A DNA stretch of 47,170 nucleotides from a bacterium (GTDB taxonomy: Bacteria > Bacteroidota > Ignavibacteria > UBA10030): the NCBI GenBank assembly GCA_007280275.1, contig QYQB01000123.1, positions 1 to 47,170 on the forward strand. The letters run 5' to 3'. Below the pieces are notes generated by a model. That model was not told where the DNA came from. It made no database searches and was given only the letters and a program-made list of their open reading frames with translations. The first letter of the stretch is position 1. Each line of letters opens with the position of its first letter. A program made the position numbers and the translations under genes. Below, piece by piece: positions 8,803-17,734 of the stretch.

Positions 8803-9557
8803 AACACAAAGAAATCCAGACGTCCCTCTATGAGTACGCTCGCGGCGAACTCGATGCTGGCCGGGCGAAGCAGATACAAGACCACATCGCTGGCTGCGAC
8901 CGTTGTTTCGGCGAGCTTCAGATACTCCAGGAGACGATGCGACTCCTCCCATCTCGCGCTCAAAGTCCCAGCAGTGAACGAACGGAAGCGTTTTGGGCTC
9001 GGTTCCCAGCTCAGGTCGAAGGCAGAGCGCATACCGAAGAGAAGCAAGTCGTCGTTACGAATCCGGTTTGGGAGGTGATCCTCTCGGCCTTCACCTATCG
9101 TCGGTCGTATGTTCTGTCGGCGCTGGGGACAGTAGCTGTCGCGGTTGTTTCTCTGCTCTTGTGGCCATCAAATCCCTCCTCCCAACAATCAGATCGTGAT
9201 TACACGAAGATCATGGGTGGGGTCAGCTCTGATCCGGCCCAGATTGCGCTGGCTGACTACTTTCGAAAATCGAAAATACTCCTCGTCGGGATTTCGAACA
9301 TTTCAGCGAACAAGGGGGAGCGTATTGACCTTTCGACCGAACGGCAGGCAGCTCGGGAGCTCATCCAACAAGCGCGTTACCTTGACAACCGAGTTCTCGA
9401 CGATCGCTCGCAACAGCTCATCAAGGCTCTCGAGAGGATTCTGTTGGAACTTGCGAACATGGAGCAGCACGCGAATTTGCCGGATGTCGAGATTGTGCGA
9501 TCTGGAATTCACGACGAAAACATGCTTTTCAAAATCCGGATGGCTGAATCGCAGTGA
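8799..9557 (+). CDS. Membrane zinc-finger anti-sigma factor (second module)
   Basis: A 252-residue protein starting MKHKEIQTSLYEYARGELDA. The zinc finger HxxxCxxC is H29, C33, C36 (DHIAGCDRC), in exactly the same register as in the anti-sigma factor at 5941. One transmembrane helix lies at about 104-122 (YVLSALGTVAVAVVSLLLW). The extracytoplasmic part, about 125 residues, is mostly predicted helical (RQAARELIQQARYLDNRVLD and LIKALERILLELANMEQ) and contains no HEAT repeats. The ATG at 8799 overlaps the sigma stop; a longer in-frame form would run back inside the sigma gene and is rejected. It should sequester the ECF factor just upstream. The next gene encodes a secreted HEAT protein, so the HEAT element exists here as a separate polypeptide. 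Confidence 0.87.
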   Translation: MKHKEIQTSLYEYARGELDAGRAKQIQDHIAGCDRCFGELQILQETMRLLPSRAQSPSSERTEAFWARFPAQVEGRAHTEEKQVVVTNPVWEVILSAFTYRRSYVLSALGTVAVAVVSLLLWPSNPSSQQSDRDYTKIMGGVSSDPAQIALADYFRKSKILLVGISNISANKGERIDLSTERQAARELIQQARYLDNRVLDDRSQQLIKALERILLELANMEQHANLPDVEIVRSGIHDENMLFKIRMAESQ

Positions 9558-9608
9558 AATGTGCCCGGGTACGACAAGACTTGAATTGATAATTGAAAGG
9601 CAATTCCC

Positions 9609-11363
9609 ATGAAGACAAGAATTGGATCCGTTATCGCGTTGGTGCTGGCGTTCAACGTTTTGAGCCTCGCTTGGCAGAACGTTGCCTCCACTGGTCGCAG
9701 CGATATCCCGGCCCCACCGCAGCCGCCGCGATCGGCGCTCAGGGTTGCCAACTGCATGTCTGGGATGACATCAGGTGAATTGGCGGCAGTCCCGGACGTC
9801 ATTGCGGGCTTCGAGGGGGAGGATCAAGATGACCCTTCATATACTCTCTACAAAGCCGGATACAAATTGGTGCTTGACGAGAAGTGGGCTGAAGCCAGAA
9901 AAAAGTTCAGCGAAGTGTTGTCGAAGTACCCCAAAAGCAAGTATTCGGCCGAGGCTCTGTACTGGACGGCTTATTCCTGGAAGTATAGCGACAAGAAGAA
10001 AGCCATTGAAACGTACAAGTCATTTATGAAACAATATCCCACGAGTAACTACTACGATGATGCATCGGGCGATCTTGGACGGTTGGAGAATCCCGTTGTG
10101 CCGCGGCCGGACCGTTTTGCGCCACCCCAGGCAGGGTATGCTGTAACGGCGCCGGAACTCGCCCGCGCAGCGGCAACAATCAGCGAGGCTGCATCGACGT
10201 ATGGGGTTGTTCATGACGCTCATATCTACCCTGAAGGAAAAGCCGATGATCCGGAAGTACGGATGAAGGTCGAGGCATTTCAAGCGCTCATCCGATCGAA
10301 CAAGGATGAAAAGACGTTTGAACTCGTAAGGGAGACGCTCCTTGATCCAAAGCAGCCCTATCGCTTGCGCGAAACCGCTCTGTATGCACTGAGGCAATTC
10401 GAAAAGAAGGATCTCTCAGACCTCTATTTACAGGTCATGAAAAGCGATACGAGCAAGCTGCTGACTCAAAACATCATCTATCAACTAGGGTTCTATGCCG
10501 AACGTGGAGATGAGAAGATTATCGACGTACTTAAACAGACGGCTCTCGATTCCAACCAGGATCGACGCCTCCGGGAGGCATCCCTTCAGGCGCTTTGCGC
10601 TGCGAAGCGACCCGATCTGCTAAACTTCTACGCTGAAGTCGCGAGGAATGACGTCGATTTACATGTGAGACAGTCAGCACTGTATCAAATTGCTCAATCA
10701 GGTTCTGCAAATGAAGATACGGCCTATAAGCTCCTTAGCGAATTTGCATTGGACAAAAGCCAGGGCCGGGAATTTCGTGAAGCTGCCCTGTCATCACTGG
10801 GGTCTATGAGGGGAAACAAACCTGCAGAGTTGTATCTCCAAGTCGCCAGGACCGACCCCGATGAACGGATTCAAGAGATGGCGCTCTACTTGTTCGTCGG
10901 TTCCGGCAAGAGTCAGCCGGAAAAGGTATCGTCAACTCTCAAAGAGATTGTTCAGGATCGCAATCGGTCGTGGTCAATGCGAGAGGCCGCGATGAACAAC
11001 CTTGTTCGAATCGATGGTGACGAAGCATTGAAGCTTCTCGTTATGGTCGCCAAGACGGATCCAGAGGAGCGGATCAGACTATCTGCCATCAACTTCATAG
11101 GCTATCTTGGTAGAACCAAGGCGAAATCGCTGCTCACCTTAATCTCTTTGTTCGAAACCCTCCCCAAAAATCAGATGAACTCCGTTCAAAGCCTGATGTA
11201 CGCAATTGCGTCGATAGGAAACGACGAGGCAGTTGATTTTCTTGGTAGGTTGGCCAAGACCCATGAGAATCATGAAGTGCGTCGGATTGCGATCCAGTAC
11301 CTGGGAAATATCGGCGGCGAAAAGGCAAGGACGGTTTTGGTCGATATACTGAAAGGAAGGTAA
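9609..11363 (+). CDS. Secreted TPR/HEAT-repeat protein
   Basis: A 584-residue protein with a signal peptide (MKTRIGSVIALVLAFNVLSL). Residues from about 75 to 160 contain TolPal/YbgF-type tetratricopeptide units (YKAGYKLVLDEKWAEARKKF, then YPKSKYSAEALYWTAYSWKY). From about 215 to the end there is a long array of HEAT-like repeats, roughly nine or ten units, with recurring RLRETALYAL, RLREASLQAL, HVRQSALYQI, EFREAALSSL and RIQEMALYLF helices. It probably acts as a periplasmic scaffold. It follows the second anti-sigma gene by 51 bases with GAAAGG before the ATG, so it probably belongs to that operon. Its repeats resemble those on the first anti-sigma factor, which suggests a shared binding partner; that is inference. 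Confidence 0.85.
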   Translation: MKTRIGSVIALVLAFNVLSLAWQNVASTGRSDIPAPPQPPRSALRVANCMSGMTSGELAAVPDVIAGFEGEDQDDPSYTLYKAGYKLVLDEKWAEARKKFSEVLSKYPKSKYSAEALYWTAYSWKYSDKKKAIETYKSFMKQYPTSNYYDDASGDLGRLENPVVPRPDRFAPPQAGYAVTAPELARAAATISEAASTYGVVHDAHIYPEGKADDPEVRMKVEAFQALIRSNKDEKTFELVRETLLDPKQPYRLRETALYALRQFEKKDLSDLYLQVMKSDTSKLLTQNIIYQLGFYAERGDEKIIDVLKQTALDSNQDRRLREASLQALCAAKRPDLLNFYAEVARNDVDLHVRQSALYQIAQSGSANEDTAYKLLSEFALDKSQGREFREAALSSLGSMRGNKPAELYLQVARTDPDERIQEMALYLFVGSGKSQPEKVSSTLKEIVQDRNRSWSMREAAMNNLVRIDGDEALKLLVMVAKTDPEERIRLSAINFIGYLGRTKAKSLLTLISLFETLPKNQMNSVQSLMYAIASIGNDEAVDFLGRLAKTHENHEVRRIAIQYLGNIGGEKARTVLVDILKGR

Positions 11364-11746
11364 TCCGCTACTCGGGGATGGGACATTAGTCCATGAAACC
11401 TGGACCGTGTCCCACCTCCCGCTAGTTTGCACTCCCGTTGTACAGACTCTGCAGCGGATCTCTTCTGGATCAACGGATCCGCGCCATGCGTCCCCGTTCC
11501 TGTCTTCAGATTCCACCGCCCGCTTTCCATCTTTCTCAATCGTCAGGTGAATAGCCATTATACCGCGAACAGGTACTACGCGTAAGATCTCCAGGGTGGC
11601 TGAACCGAGGGTGGTTGCGGGCTTCTCCCAGAGTCGGCGAGGTAGCGCCCGGGGCCTTTCCGAAGATCTTTCCATACAACCTTTTCCGCTTCGCGCAGGT
11701 CTAACAAGAATCTGACACAAACGGGAACGCTAGAGGAGAGCTTCAT
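11364..11746 (+). other. 383-base intergenic region with two inverted repeats, no convincing gene
   Basis: No reading frame here gives a recognisable protein on either strand. Two inverted repeats stand out. The first is a two-part stem, 11380-11385 with 11408-11413 (GGGACA/TGTCCC) and 11389-11393 with 11401-11405, around a 7-base loop. The second is a 7-bp stem, 11454-11460 with 11476-11482 (GCGGATC/GATCCGC). Neither is followed by a T-tract. The promoter and leader of the 11747 gene must lie here; its ribosome-binding site GAGGAG is at the 3' end. A structured leader or small RNA is possible but unproven. Confidence 0.35.
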
Positions 11747-14395
11747 ATGCGCATTCGTTGGACCCAGGTAGTACTGTGTATGCTTGGCTGTTTCGCTTAT
11801 CTGCAATCTCAGACTCCAACACCGCCAACCAAGATCTCGGCTGAACGGGTTCGGGAGGCGATGACGATTGATGGAAACCTTTCGGAGCAAGTCTGGCAAG
11901 GCCCGGGCTTAACAAATTTCACGCAGAGGCTGCCCAATGAGGGATATCCTCCCTCACAGAAGACTGAAGTGTGGCTTGCGTACGACGATGAAGCGCTCTA
12001 CGTCGCGGCGAGGATGCACGACACTGCCCCCGACTCGATCATTCAGGTACTCGGACGCCGCGATGCTGACATGACGGCGGACTGGTTGAAATTCTACATC
12101 GACCCATATCATGACAGAAGGAGCGGATTCTACTTTAACCTGAGCGCTGCGGGCACGATGCAGGACGGGACGCTCTATAACGATGATTGGGATGACGATT
12201 CCTGGGATGGAGTTTGGGAAGGGAGAGCCCGGATCGGCAAGGATGGATGGACGGCGGAAATGCGCATTCCTTTCTCGCAACTCCGGTTCCATCCCGCCGA
12301 GAAGTATGTGTGGGGAGCGAATTTTAGCCGCAGCATCGGACGGGCAATCGAGAAAGACTACTTAGTCTACACGCCCCAAAAAGAGAGCGGATTTGTGTCG
12401 CGATTCATCGATGTCATTGGAATCGAGAAGATTGCACCACCAATGAACATTGAAGTGCTTCCCTATGCGACATCACGCGCAGAGTATTCTCAACGTCCTC
12501 CTGGAGATCCATTCAATGATGGCTCCAAATACTCTCCCGGAATAGGTGCCGATTTCAAGATCGCTCTCGGTTCGGGTCTCACGGTCAACGGAACCATCAA
12601 TCCTGATTTCGGCCAGGTTGAAGTCGATCCAGCGGTGGTGAACCTGAGCGACGTCGAGACATTCTATCAGGAGAAACGACCATTCTTCGTCGAGGGAGCC
12701 AACGTATTCCAATTCGGGCAGGGAGGTTCGAACAACTTCTGGGGATTCAACTGGGGAAATCCCAATTTCATCTATAGCCGGCGAATCGGCCGAGCTCCCC
12801 AAGGAGGAATCCCATCCCATGATTTCGTTGAAATGCCCCTCGGCACGCACATTCTCGGTGCTGGGAAGATCACCGGGAAGGTGGGCGATGACTGGAATGT
12901 GGGCATGATCCACGCGGCCACTTCCAGGGAATACGCGAATATCCAGACCTCTGGCAGGCAGGAAGAATTTGAAATCGAACCATTGACATACTACGGGGTC
13001 GGTAGGGTGCAGAGAGATTTCGATGACGGGAGACAAGGAATCGGGTTCTTGACGACGTTCACGAACCGGTTTTTTTCTGACAGAAGGCTTCAGGACGCGG
13101 TCAACAGCCGAGCGCTGGTTGGCGGGATTGACGGATGGCAGTTCCTTGATTCAGCGAAGACCTATGTGGTGACAGGCTGGGGGGCTTTCACTTCTGTGAG
13201 CGGTAGTCAGTCGAGGATCACTTCCTTGCAGCGGGGTTCACGCCACTACTTTCAGCGTCCGGGGCTCTCTCAGTTTCAGGTGGATAGTGGGGCGACGAGT
13301 CTTTCCGGGTACGCTGCTCGATTCACATTGAACAAACAAAAAGGTGCGATGCAGCTCAACGCTGCTGTCGGATTGATTAGCCCGGGATTTGATGTTGACG
13401 ACCTTGGATTCTCCTGGCGAACGGACGTTGTGAATTACCATATAGTGTCCGGGTACAAATGGACAGATCGGACCGAGTTCTACAATAATGTTCGGTTCGA
13501 TGTGGCGGCCTTTGGAAGCAACGACTTTGGAGGGAATAAGATCTGGCAAGGGTATTTCTTCAGGTGCAACATCGAGTTCCCGAATTTCTATGAGTTCTCA
13601 TTGATCCACGCCTACAATCCCTATACAATTGACACGCGCTCCACACGAGGCGGCCCGCCAATGCTGAATCCAATAGGGAGGGAATGGGACATCAACGTCG
13701 GGACAGATAGCCGTAAATCGGTTGTCATGAATATGTCCGCGTTCACGTATCTCGGAGGCGGTGGTGAGCAATTCCAAGGGGGATTGGAGATTGAATTCAA
13801 GCCCCTCCCGAATATCCTCCTGTCACTGGGGCCTGACTTCAGCAGAAATCTGAATCAGGCTCAATGGGTCGGGTCGTATAGCGATCCCACCGCCGTCCAA
13901 GCAGACGGCACGCGTTACGTGTTTGCTGATTTCGATCAGAAGACCATATCCGCAAACATCCGCCTCAACTGGACATTCTCGCCACAATTGAGCCTGCAAT
14001 TCTTCCTCCAACCTCTACTCTCGTCGGGGAATTATCGCGACTTCAAACATTTCGCAAAGCCAAGGACTTTCGAGTTCGGCACATATGGCAGGGGCGGTTC
14101 AACGATCACGCTCAATCAGGACGGGACAGGGTATTCGGTTGATGCGGATGGAGCCGGACCAGCTCCGGGCTACTCATTTAGCAATCCCAACTTCAGCTTC
14201 GCCTCCCTCAGGGGAAATGCGGTCCTGAGATGGGAATACCGTCCAGGATCTGCTCTCTATCTCGTCTGGACTCAGACCAGGTCGGACAATGAGGCGGTGG
14301 GCGAATTCCGGTTTGGTCGCTCGATGAACAGGTTGTGGGAAATCAAGGGTGACAACATCTTTATGCTCAAATTCACATATTGGTGGTCACCGTAA
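11747..14395 (+). CDS. DUF5916-like outer-membrane protein with N-terminal CBM9-like domain
   Basis: An 882-residue protein. A signal peptide (MRIRWTQVVLCMLGCFAYLQ) leads into a CBM9-like domain at about 30-230 (EAMTIDGNLSEQVWQ, KTEVWLAYDDEALYVAARMH, WTAEMRIPFSQLRF). Next comes the DUF5916 hallmark around GLTVNGTINPDFGQVEVDP and YQEKRPFFVEGANVFQFG, followed by about 500 residues rich in alternating beta strands and aromatics, consistent with an outer-membrane beta-barrel. These proteins are common in Bacteroidota and relatives; substrate and function are not established, although carbohydrate binding is often assumed from the CBM9-like part. The ATG has GAGGAG eight to nine bases upstream. 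It stands alone, convergent with dprA, with no obvious terminator in the 28-base gap. Confidence 0.88.
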   Translation: MRIRWTQVVLCMLGCFAYLQSQTPTPPTKISAERVREAMTIDGNLSEQVWQGPGLTNFTQRLPNEGYPPSQKTEVWLAYDDEALYVAARMHDTAPDSIIQVLGRRDADMTADWLKFYIDPYHDRRSGFYFNLSAAGTMQDGTLYNDDWDDDSWDGVWEGRARIGKDGWTAEMRIPFSQLRFHPAEKYVWGANFSRSIGRAIEKDYLVYTPQKESGFVSRFIDVIGIEKIAPPMNIEVLPYATSRAEYSQRPPGDPFNDGSKYSPGIGADFKIALGSGLTVNGTINPDFGQVEVDPAVVNLSDVETFYQEKRPFFVEGANVFQFGQGGSNNFWGFNWGNPNFIYSRRIGRAPQGGIPSHDFVEMPLGTHILGAGKITGKVGDDWNVGMIHAATSREYANIQTSGRQEEFEIEPLTYYGVGRVQRDFDDGRQGIGFLTTFTNRFFSDRRLQDAVNSRALVGGIDGWQFLDSAKTYVVTGWGAFTSVSGSQSRITSLQRGSRHYFQRPGLSQFQVDSGATSLSGYAARFTLNKQKGAMQLNAAVGLISPGFDVDDLGFSWRTDVVNYHIVSGYKWTDRTEFYNNVRFDVAAFGSNDFGGNKIWQGYFFRCNIEFPNFYEFSLIHAYNPYTIDTRSTRGGPPMLNPIGREWDINVGTDSRKSVVMNMSAFTYLGGGGEQFQGGLEIEFKPLPNILLSLGPDFSRNLNQAQWVGSYSDPTAVQADGTRYVFADFDQKTISANIRLNWTFSPQLSLQFFLQPLLSSGNYRDFKHFAKPRTFEFGTYGRGGSTITLNQDGTGYSVDADGAGPAPGYSFSNPNFSFASLRGNAVLRWEYRPGSALYLVWTQTRSDNEAVGEFRFGRSMNRLWEIKGDNIFMLKFTYWWSP

Positions 14396-14423
14396 GTTTT
14401 GATCGAACAAGCCACTCCACGCA

Positions 14424-15560
14424 TCACCATTGCCGGACAAACATCTTGCCCGGCAACTGCCTCACGAGTCCCTTGAATTCGAGAGAAAGGAGATTGACGA
14501 GCGCATCTGCCGTCGATGTCTCTGCGAGTTCGGAAATTGTGTCAATCTGTACCGGCTGGTCCCCCAAGATGTTGAGGACGTTTCTCTCAAATAGCGTCAA
14601 TTCAACAGGTGGGTCAATCGCACGCTCCTTCTTGAGAAGATGACGCATCTGGGGTCCAAGTTCTTCAAGAATGTCCTGCACCCGCTGCACCAACTTCGCC
14701 CTCCCTTCCCGGATCAGCTTGTTCGGCCCGGCACTCCGCTTCTCGGTAATATTGCCGGGTACTGCGAAGACTTCGCGGTTCTGATCGAGAGCTGTTGACG
14801 CAGTTATCATCGCTCCTCCATCCTCACCCGATTCTACAATCACAGTTCCAAGCGAAAGACCGCTTATGATGCGATTGCGCCGCGGAAAATTCGTTGCATC
14901 GGGTTTCGCCCCCATCGGGAATTCGGACACGACAGCTCCTTGTTCCGCGATGGCTTCGAGGAGCTTTCGGTTCTCCGGCGGATAAGGAACGTCAAGCCCG
15001 GAACCAATCACCGCGATGGTCCGACCTTTCGACTTCAATGCGGTTTGATGCGCTTGCGTGTCGATGCCACGGGCGAGACCGCTCACGACGGTCAGCCCGA
15101 GCTCGACCAATTCCCGCGCAAATATTTCGGCAGTCATTTGGCCGTACAGAGAGGGGTGCCTTGTGCCCACGATGGCTATTGAATTCTTGTCATTGGACAT
15201 GAAATGCCCGAGCATGTACAGAAGCGCGGGAGGATCATATGTTTTCTTCAGGAGATCAGGATACTCGCTGTCCCAGATGGTCAGAATTCTTCCCCCGATC
15301 CTGTTGAGCCGCTTGAGTTGCTCGTCCGCGAACTTCTCGCCTCCTTTGTTATGAACGATATTCGACGCCAGCTTCTTGTCGATGCCTGGCACCCTGATGA
15401 GATCGCGTGGTGATGCCTTCAGGATGGCGGAGGGATCGTGGAAGTGCGTAATAAGAGCCCGGATCTTATGAGGGCCGATCCTCGGCACGGAGGAGAGTGT
15501 TAGGAGATCTCGAACCTTGAACATGATCAGTTGATCGTTGGACGGAAAGGACGCGGTCAA
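14424..15560 (-). CDS. dprA: DNA-processing protein DprA (Smf)
   Basis: A 378-residue protein that in characterised bacteria loads RecA on incoming single-stranded DNA during natural transformation. It shows an N-terminal helix-hairpin-helix/SAM-like region (LLTLSSVPRIGPHKIRALI, RVPGIDKKLASNIV), the Rossmann DprA core with IAIVGTRHPS, VVSGLARGIDTQAHQTAL, GSGLDVPYPPENRKL, FPRRNRIISGLSLGTVIVE and FAVPGNITEKRSAGPNKLI, and a C-terminal winged-helix domain from about 310. The start is ambiguous: TTG at 15560 gives the listed form, while an ATG at 15524 (MFKVRDLLTLSS) also retains every conserved motif; neither has a clear ribosome-binding site. It is downstream of, and co-directional with, the phosphohexomutase gene. 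No com genes are present in the window. Confidence 0.94.
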   Translation of the reverse strand: MTASFPSNDQLIMFKVRDLLTLSSVPRIGPHKIRALITHFHDPSAILKASPRDLIRVPGIDKKLASNIVHNKGGEKFADEQLKRLNRIGGRILTIWDSEYPDLLKKTYDPPALLYMLGHFMSNDKNSIAIVGTRHPSLYGQMTAEIFARELVELGLTVVSGLARGIDTQAHQTALKSKGRTIAVIGSGLDVPYPPENRKLLEAIAEQGAVVSEFPMGAKPDATNFPRRNRIISGLSLGTVIVESGEDGGAMITASTALDQNREVFAVPGNITEKRSAGPNKLIREGRAKLVQRVQDILEELGPQMRHLLKKERAIDPPVELTLFERNVLNILGDQPVQIDTISELAETSTADALVNLLSLEFKGLVRQLPGKMFVRQW

Positions 15561-15618
15561 GATTGGTGAAGCAGGGGAAATGCAGGAACGGAGGCAAAAC
15601 CGGAACCGGCCCGGTTTG

Positions 15619-17007
15619 TCAGGTTTGCCGGATTTCGCTGATGAAGGTAGCGACCAGCTCGTCTGCTTTCGCTTTTTGAGGGGCTTCTGCGATGATGCGT
15701 ATGATCGGTTCGGTATTCGACTTGCGGAGATGAACCCAGTATTCCGGGAAGTCGAGCTTCAGGCCATCGGTTGTTGTGACCTTGCCTTTGGCGCTGTACT
15801 TGTTCTGAAGTCGCGAGAGGACATCGTCCGGGTTTAGAGTCCCCAGATCGACTTTCCCCTTCGTGATGGAGTACTGCGGAAGGCTTTGTTTGAGTTCGGA
15901 AACGGTGCCGCCAAATTCTGCAAGATGCTGGAGTGTCAACCCGATGCCCACCGGCGCATCTCTTCCGATGTGAGAAGCCGGGAGTATGACCCCGCCGCTT
16001 CCTTCACCGCCGACGATTGCACCGACTTCCTTCATTTTCTTCGCTACGTTGATCTCTCCGACTGGAGTCCGTATGAGCTCTGCACCAAATCGCGCACAAA
16101 TGTCGTCGATCGCCCGTGTGGTAGAGAGGTTGACGACAACGCGGGGCGTTTGCGATTGTCGATTTGCGATACTCGACTTGCTCAACGACTCTTTCTCCAG
16201 GACAAACTTTACCACGCTGGCAATGGTATATTCCTCGCCGATCGGTTCCCCCTTTTCATCGATGAGGACCAAGCGGTCGACATCAGGGTCAACGGCGATC
16301 CCGAGATCTGCGTGCTCCTCTTTGACGCGGTCGGAGAGGCCAGAGAGGTTTTCCGGTATTGGCTCAGGAGTGTGGGAGAAAACACCTGAGACGTCGCAAT
16401 TCATCTCCACCACATCGCAGCCGAATTCCCTCAGCAGCTTTGGGATCATCACACCTCCAGCTGCATTGACGCAATCCACGACAACCCGAAACCTGCCTTT
16501 TCGTACCTTCTCCACATCGATATAGGGAAGAGAGAGGACATTGTTGATATGCCTGTCGATCATGCCGGGATCAGAAGTGTGTTTCCCCTGTCTGTCCCAC
16601 GCAGAGTAGCTCCTCGGCTGCTGTTCAGCGATAGACCAGAATGCATGGTTCTCATCGGCGTCGAGAAAAAGTCCTGTCGAAGACATGAATTTCAAGCCGT
16701 TCCATTGCATCGGGTTATGGCTGGCCGTGATGGCGATGCCGCCGGCTGCTTTGTTCATCTCGACGGTAAGCGCAACAGTAGGTGTTGGGCAGACCCCGAT
16801 CCCAATGACATCGCAGCCCATCTGAGACAATGTCGACGAGACGATATGTGCGATGCTCTTTCCGGTGATTCTCCCATCCCGCCCGATGACAATCGTCCCG
16901 CGATTGCAGTATTGCGCGAAGGCCGAGGCATATTTCACGACCGTCTCTGGCGTGAGACTGCTTCCGACGATACCGCGAATTCCTGAAATACTGACCATCA
17001 AAGACAT
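15619..17007 (-). CDS. glmM: Phosphoglucosamine mutase / phosphomannomutase (alpha-D-phosphohexomutase)
   Basis: A 462-residue alpha-D-phosphohexomutase. The phosphoserine loop is TASHNP (T94-P99, catalytic Ser96), the metal loop is DPDVDR (240-245), the sugar-recognition loop lies in GGEGSGG, and the phosphate-binding site is RKSNTEPIIR near the C-terminus. GlmM converts glucosamine-6-P to glucosamine-1-P for peptidoglycan; family members in this phylum can also act on mannose-6-P or glucose-6-P, so the substrate is not certain. Between residues about 276 and 287 (SKSSIANRQSQT) the sequence departs from the family and is encoded by two 14-bp tandem repeats, apparently an in-frame insertion in the linker after the metal-loop domain. 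GGGGATGA precedes the ATG at 17007. Confidence 0.9.
   Translation of the reverse strand: MSLMVSISGIRGIVGSSLTPETVVKYASAFAQYCNRGTIVIGRDGRITGKSIAHIVSSTLSQMGCDVIGIGVCPTPTVALTVEMNKAAGGIAITASHNPMQWNGLKFMSSTGLFLDADENHAFWSIAEQQPRSYSAWDRQGKHTSDPGMIDRHINNVLSLPYIDVEKVRKGRFRVVVDCVNAAGGVMIPKLLREFGCDVVEMNCDVSGVFSHTPEPIPENLSGLSDRVKEEHADLGIAVDPDVDRLVLIDEKGEPIGEEYTIASVVKFVLEKESLSKSSIANRQSQTPRVVVNLSTTRAIDDICARFGAELIRTPVGEINVAKKMKEVGAIVGGEGSGGVILPASHIGRDAPVGIGLTLQHLAEFGGTVSELKQSLPQYSITKGKVDLGTLNPDDVLSRLQNKYSAKGKVTTTDGLKLDFPEYWVHLRKSNTEPIIRIIAEAPQKAKADELVATFISEIRQT
16149..16176 (-). repeat. Two tandem 14-bp repeats inside the phosphohexomutase gene
   Basis: On the plus strand the two units are TTTGCGATTGTCGA (16149-16162) and TTTGCGATACTCGA (16163-16176), 12 of 14 identical. 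On the coding strand they are in frame and encode most of SSIANRQSQ. Such low-complexity units normally lie between genes in related genomes; that comparison is from memory. Confidence 0.75.
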
Positions 17008-17155
17008 TGCCGATTCATCCCCGTTCTATGATGCGAATGTAAGAAATGAGGCCTCCAGAAGCAAGGAAAGCCTCGAGGCTTCGCTTGGCGTTTCGGTTGC
17101 TTGAATGTTTTGCTCTGCATCATTACCTTGTTCCAAAGGATCCGGGGTGAGACAC

Positions 17156-17722
17156 ATGCAACTAAGTGTTGCTGATAAGGAAGAGCTCCTGAGAATTGCG
17201 AGGGCATCAATTGCCTCGGTGCTGAGTGATCGACCCGGCGAACGAAGCGATCAGAGTGGAGCTTCGTTGAGGGAGCATTGCGGAGCTTTTGTCACCCTCC
17301 ATCTTCACGGCGAGCTGCGCGGTTGCATTGGGTACATTGAAGCCCAATTCCCTCTGCTCGAAACCATCGAAGAAGCTGCGGTCAAGGCGGCGGTCGAAGA
17401 CCCCAGATTCCCTCCCCTGACTGCCGAAGAATTCGAGGACGTTGAAATAGAGATCTCGGTTCTTTCCCCTCTGCAGAAAACCTCGAGCGTCGATGAAATT
17501 GAAGTAGGAAAGCACGGGCTCGTGATTGATGCAGGATACACGCGCGGTCTTCTGCTTCCACAGGTGGCAACCGAATACGGGTGGGGAAGGGAGCAATTCC
17601 TCTCCCAGACGTGCCGCAAAGCGGGATTGCCAGTTGATGCCTGGAAGAAGAAGGGGATCACAATCTATAGCTTCACATCGGACGTGTTCTCAGAGGCTGA
17701 GATGTTCCGGAAAGGTCACTGA
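17156..17722 (+). CDS. amrA: AMMECR1-family protein (AmmeMemoRadiSam system protein A)
   Basis: A 188-residue protein starting MQLSVADKEELLRIARASIA. The ATG at 17156 is preceded by GGGGTGA at a good distance; in-frame starts further upstream lack this and add a non-conserved extension. The AMMECR1 signature is present: GAFVTLHLHGELRGCIGYIE, DPRFPPLTAEEFEDVEIEIS, HGLVIDAGYTRGLLLPQVA and the C-terminal AWKKKGITIYSFTSDVF. In bacteria and archaea this family often occurs with a MEMO-family protein and a radical-SAM enzyme, from which the system takes its name; its biochemical role is not well settled. The MEMO homologue follows 12 bases downstream. The radical-SAM partner is not in this window. 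Confidence 0.9.
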   Translation: MQLSVADKEELLRIARASIASVLSDRPGERSDQSGASLREHCGAFVTLHLHGELRGCIGYIEAQFPLLETIEEAAVKAAVEDPRFPPLTAEEFEDVEIEISVLSPLQKTSSVDEIEVGKHGLVIDAGYTRGLLLPQVATEYGWGREQFLSQTCRKAGLPVDAWKKKGITIYSFTSDVFSEAEMFRKGH

Positions 17723-17734
17723 AAAGAGGAGACT

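Noticed and set aside
11139-11720. A minus-strand open frame of 193 codons covering most of the 11364-11746 gap
   Set aside because: It runs into the 3' end of the HEAT gene, has no ribosome-binding site and the product looks random.
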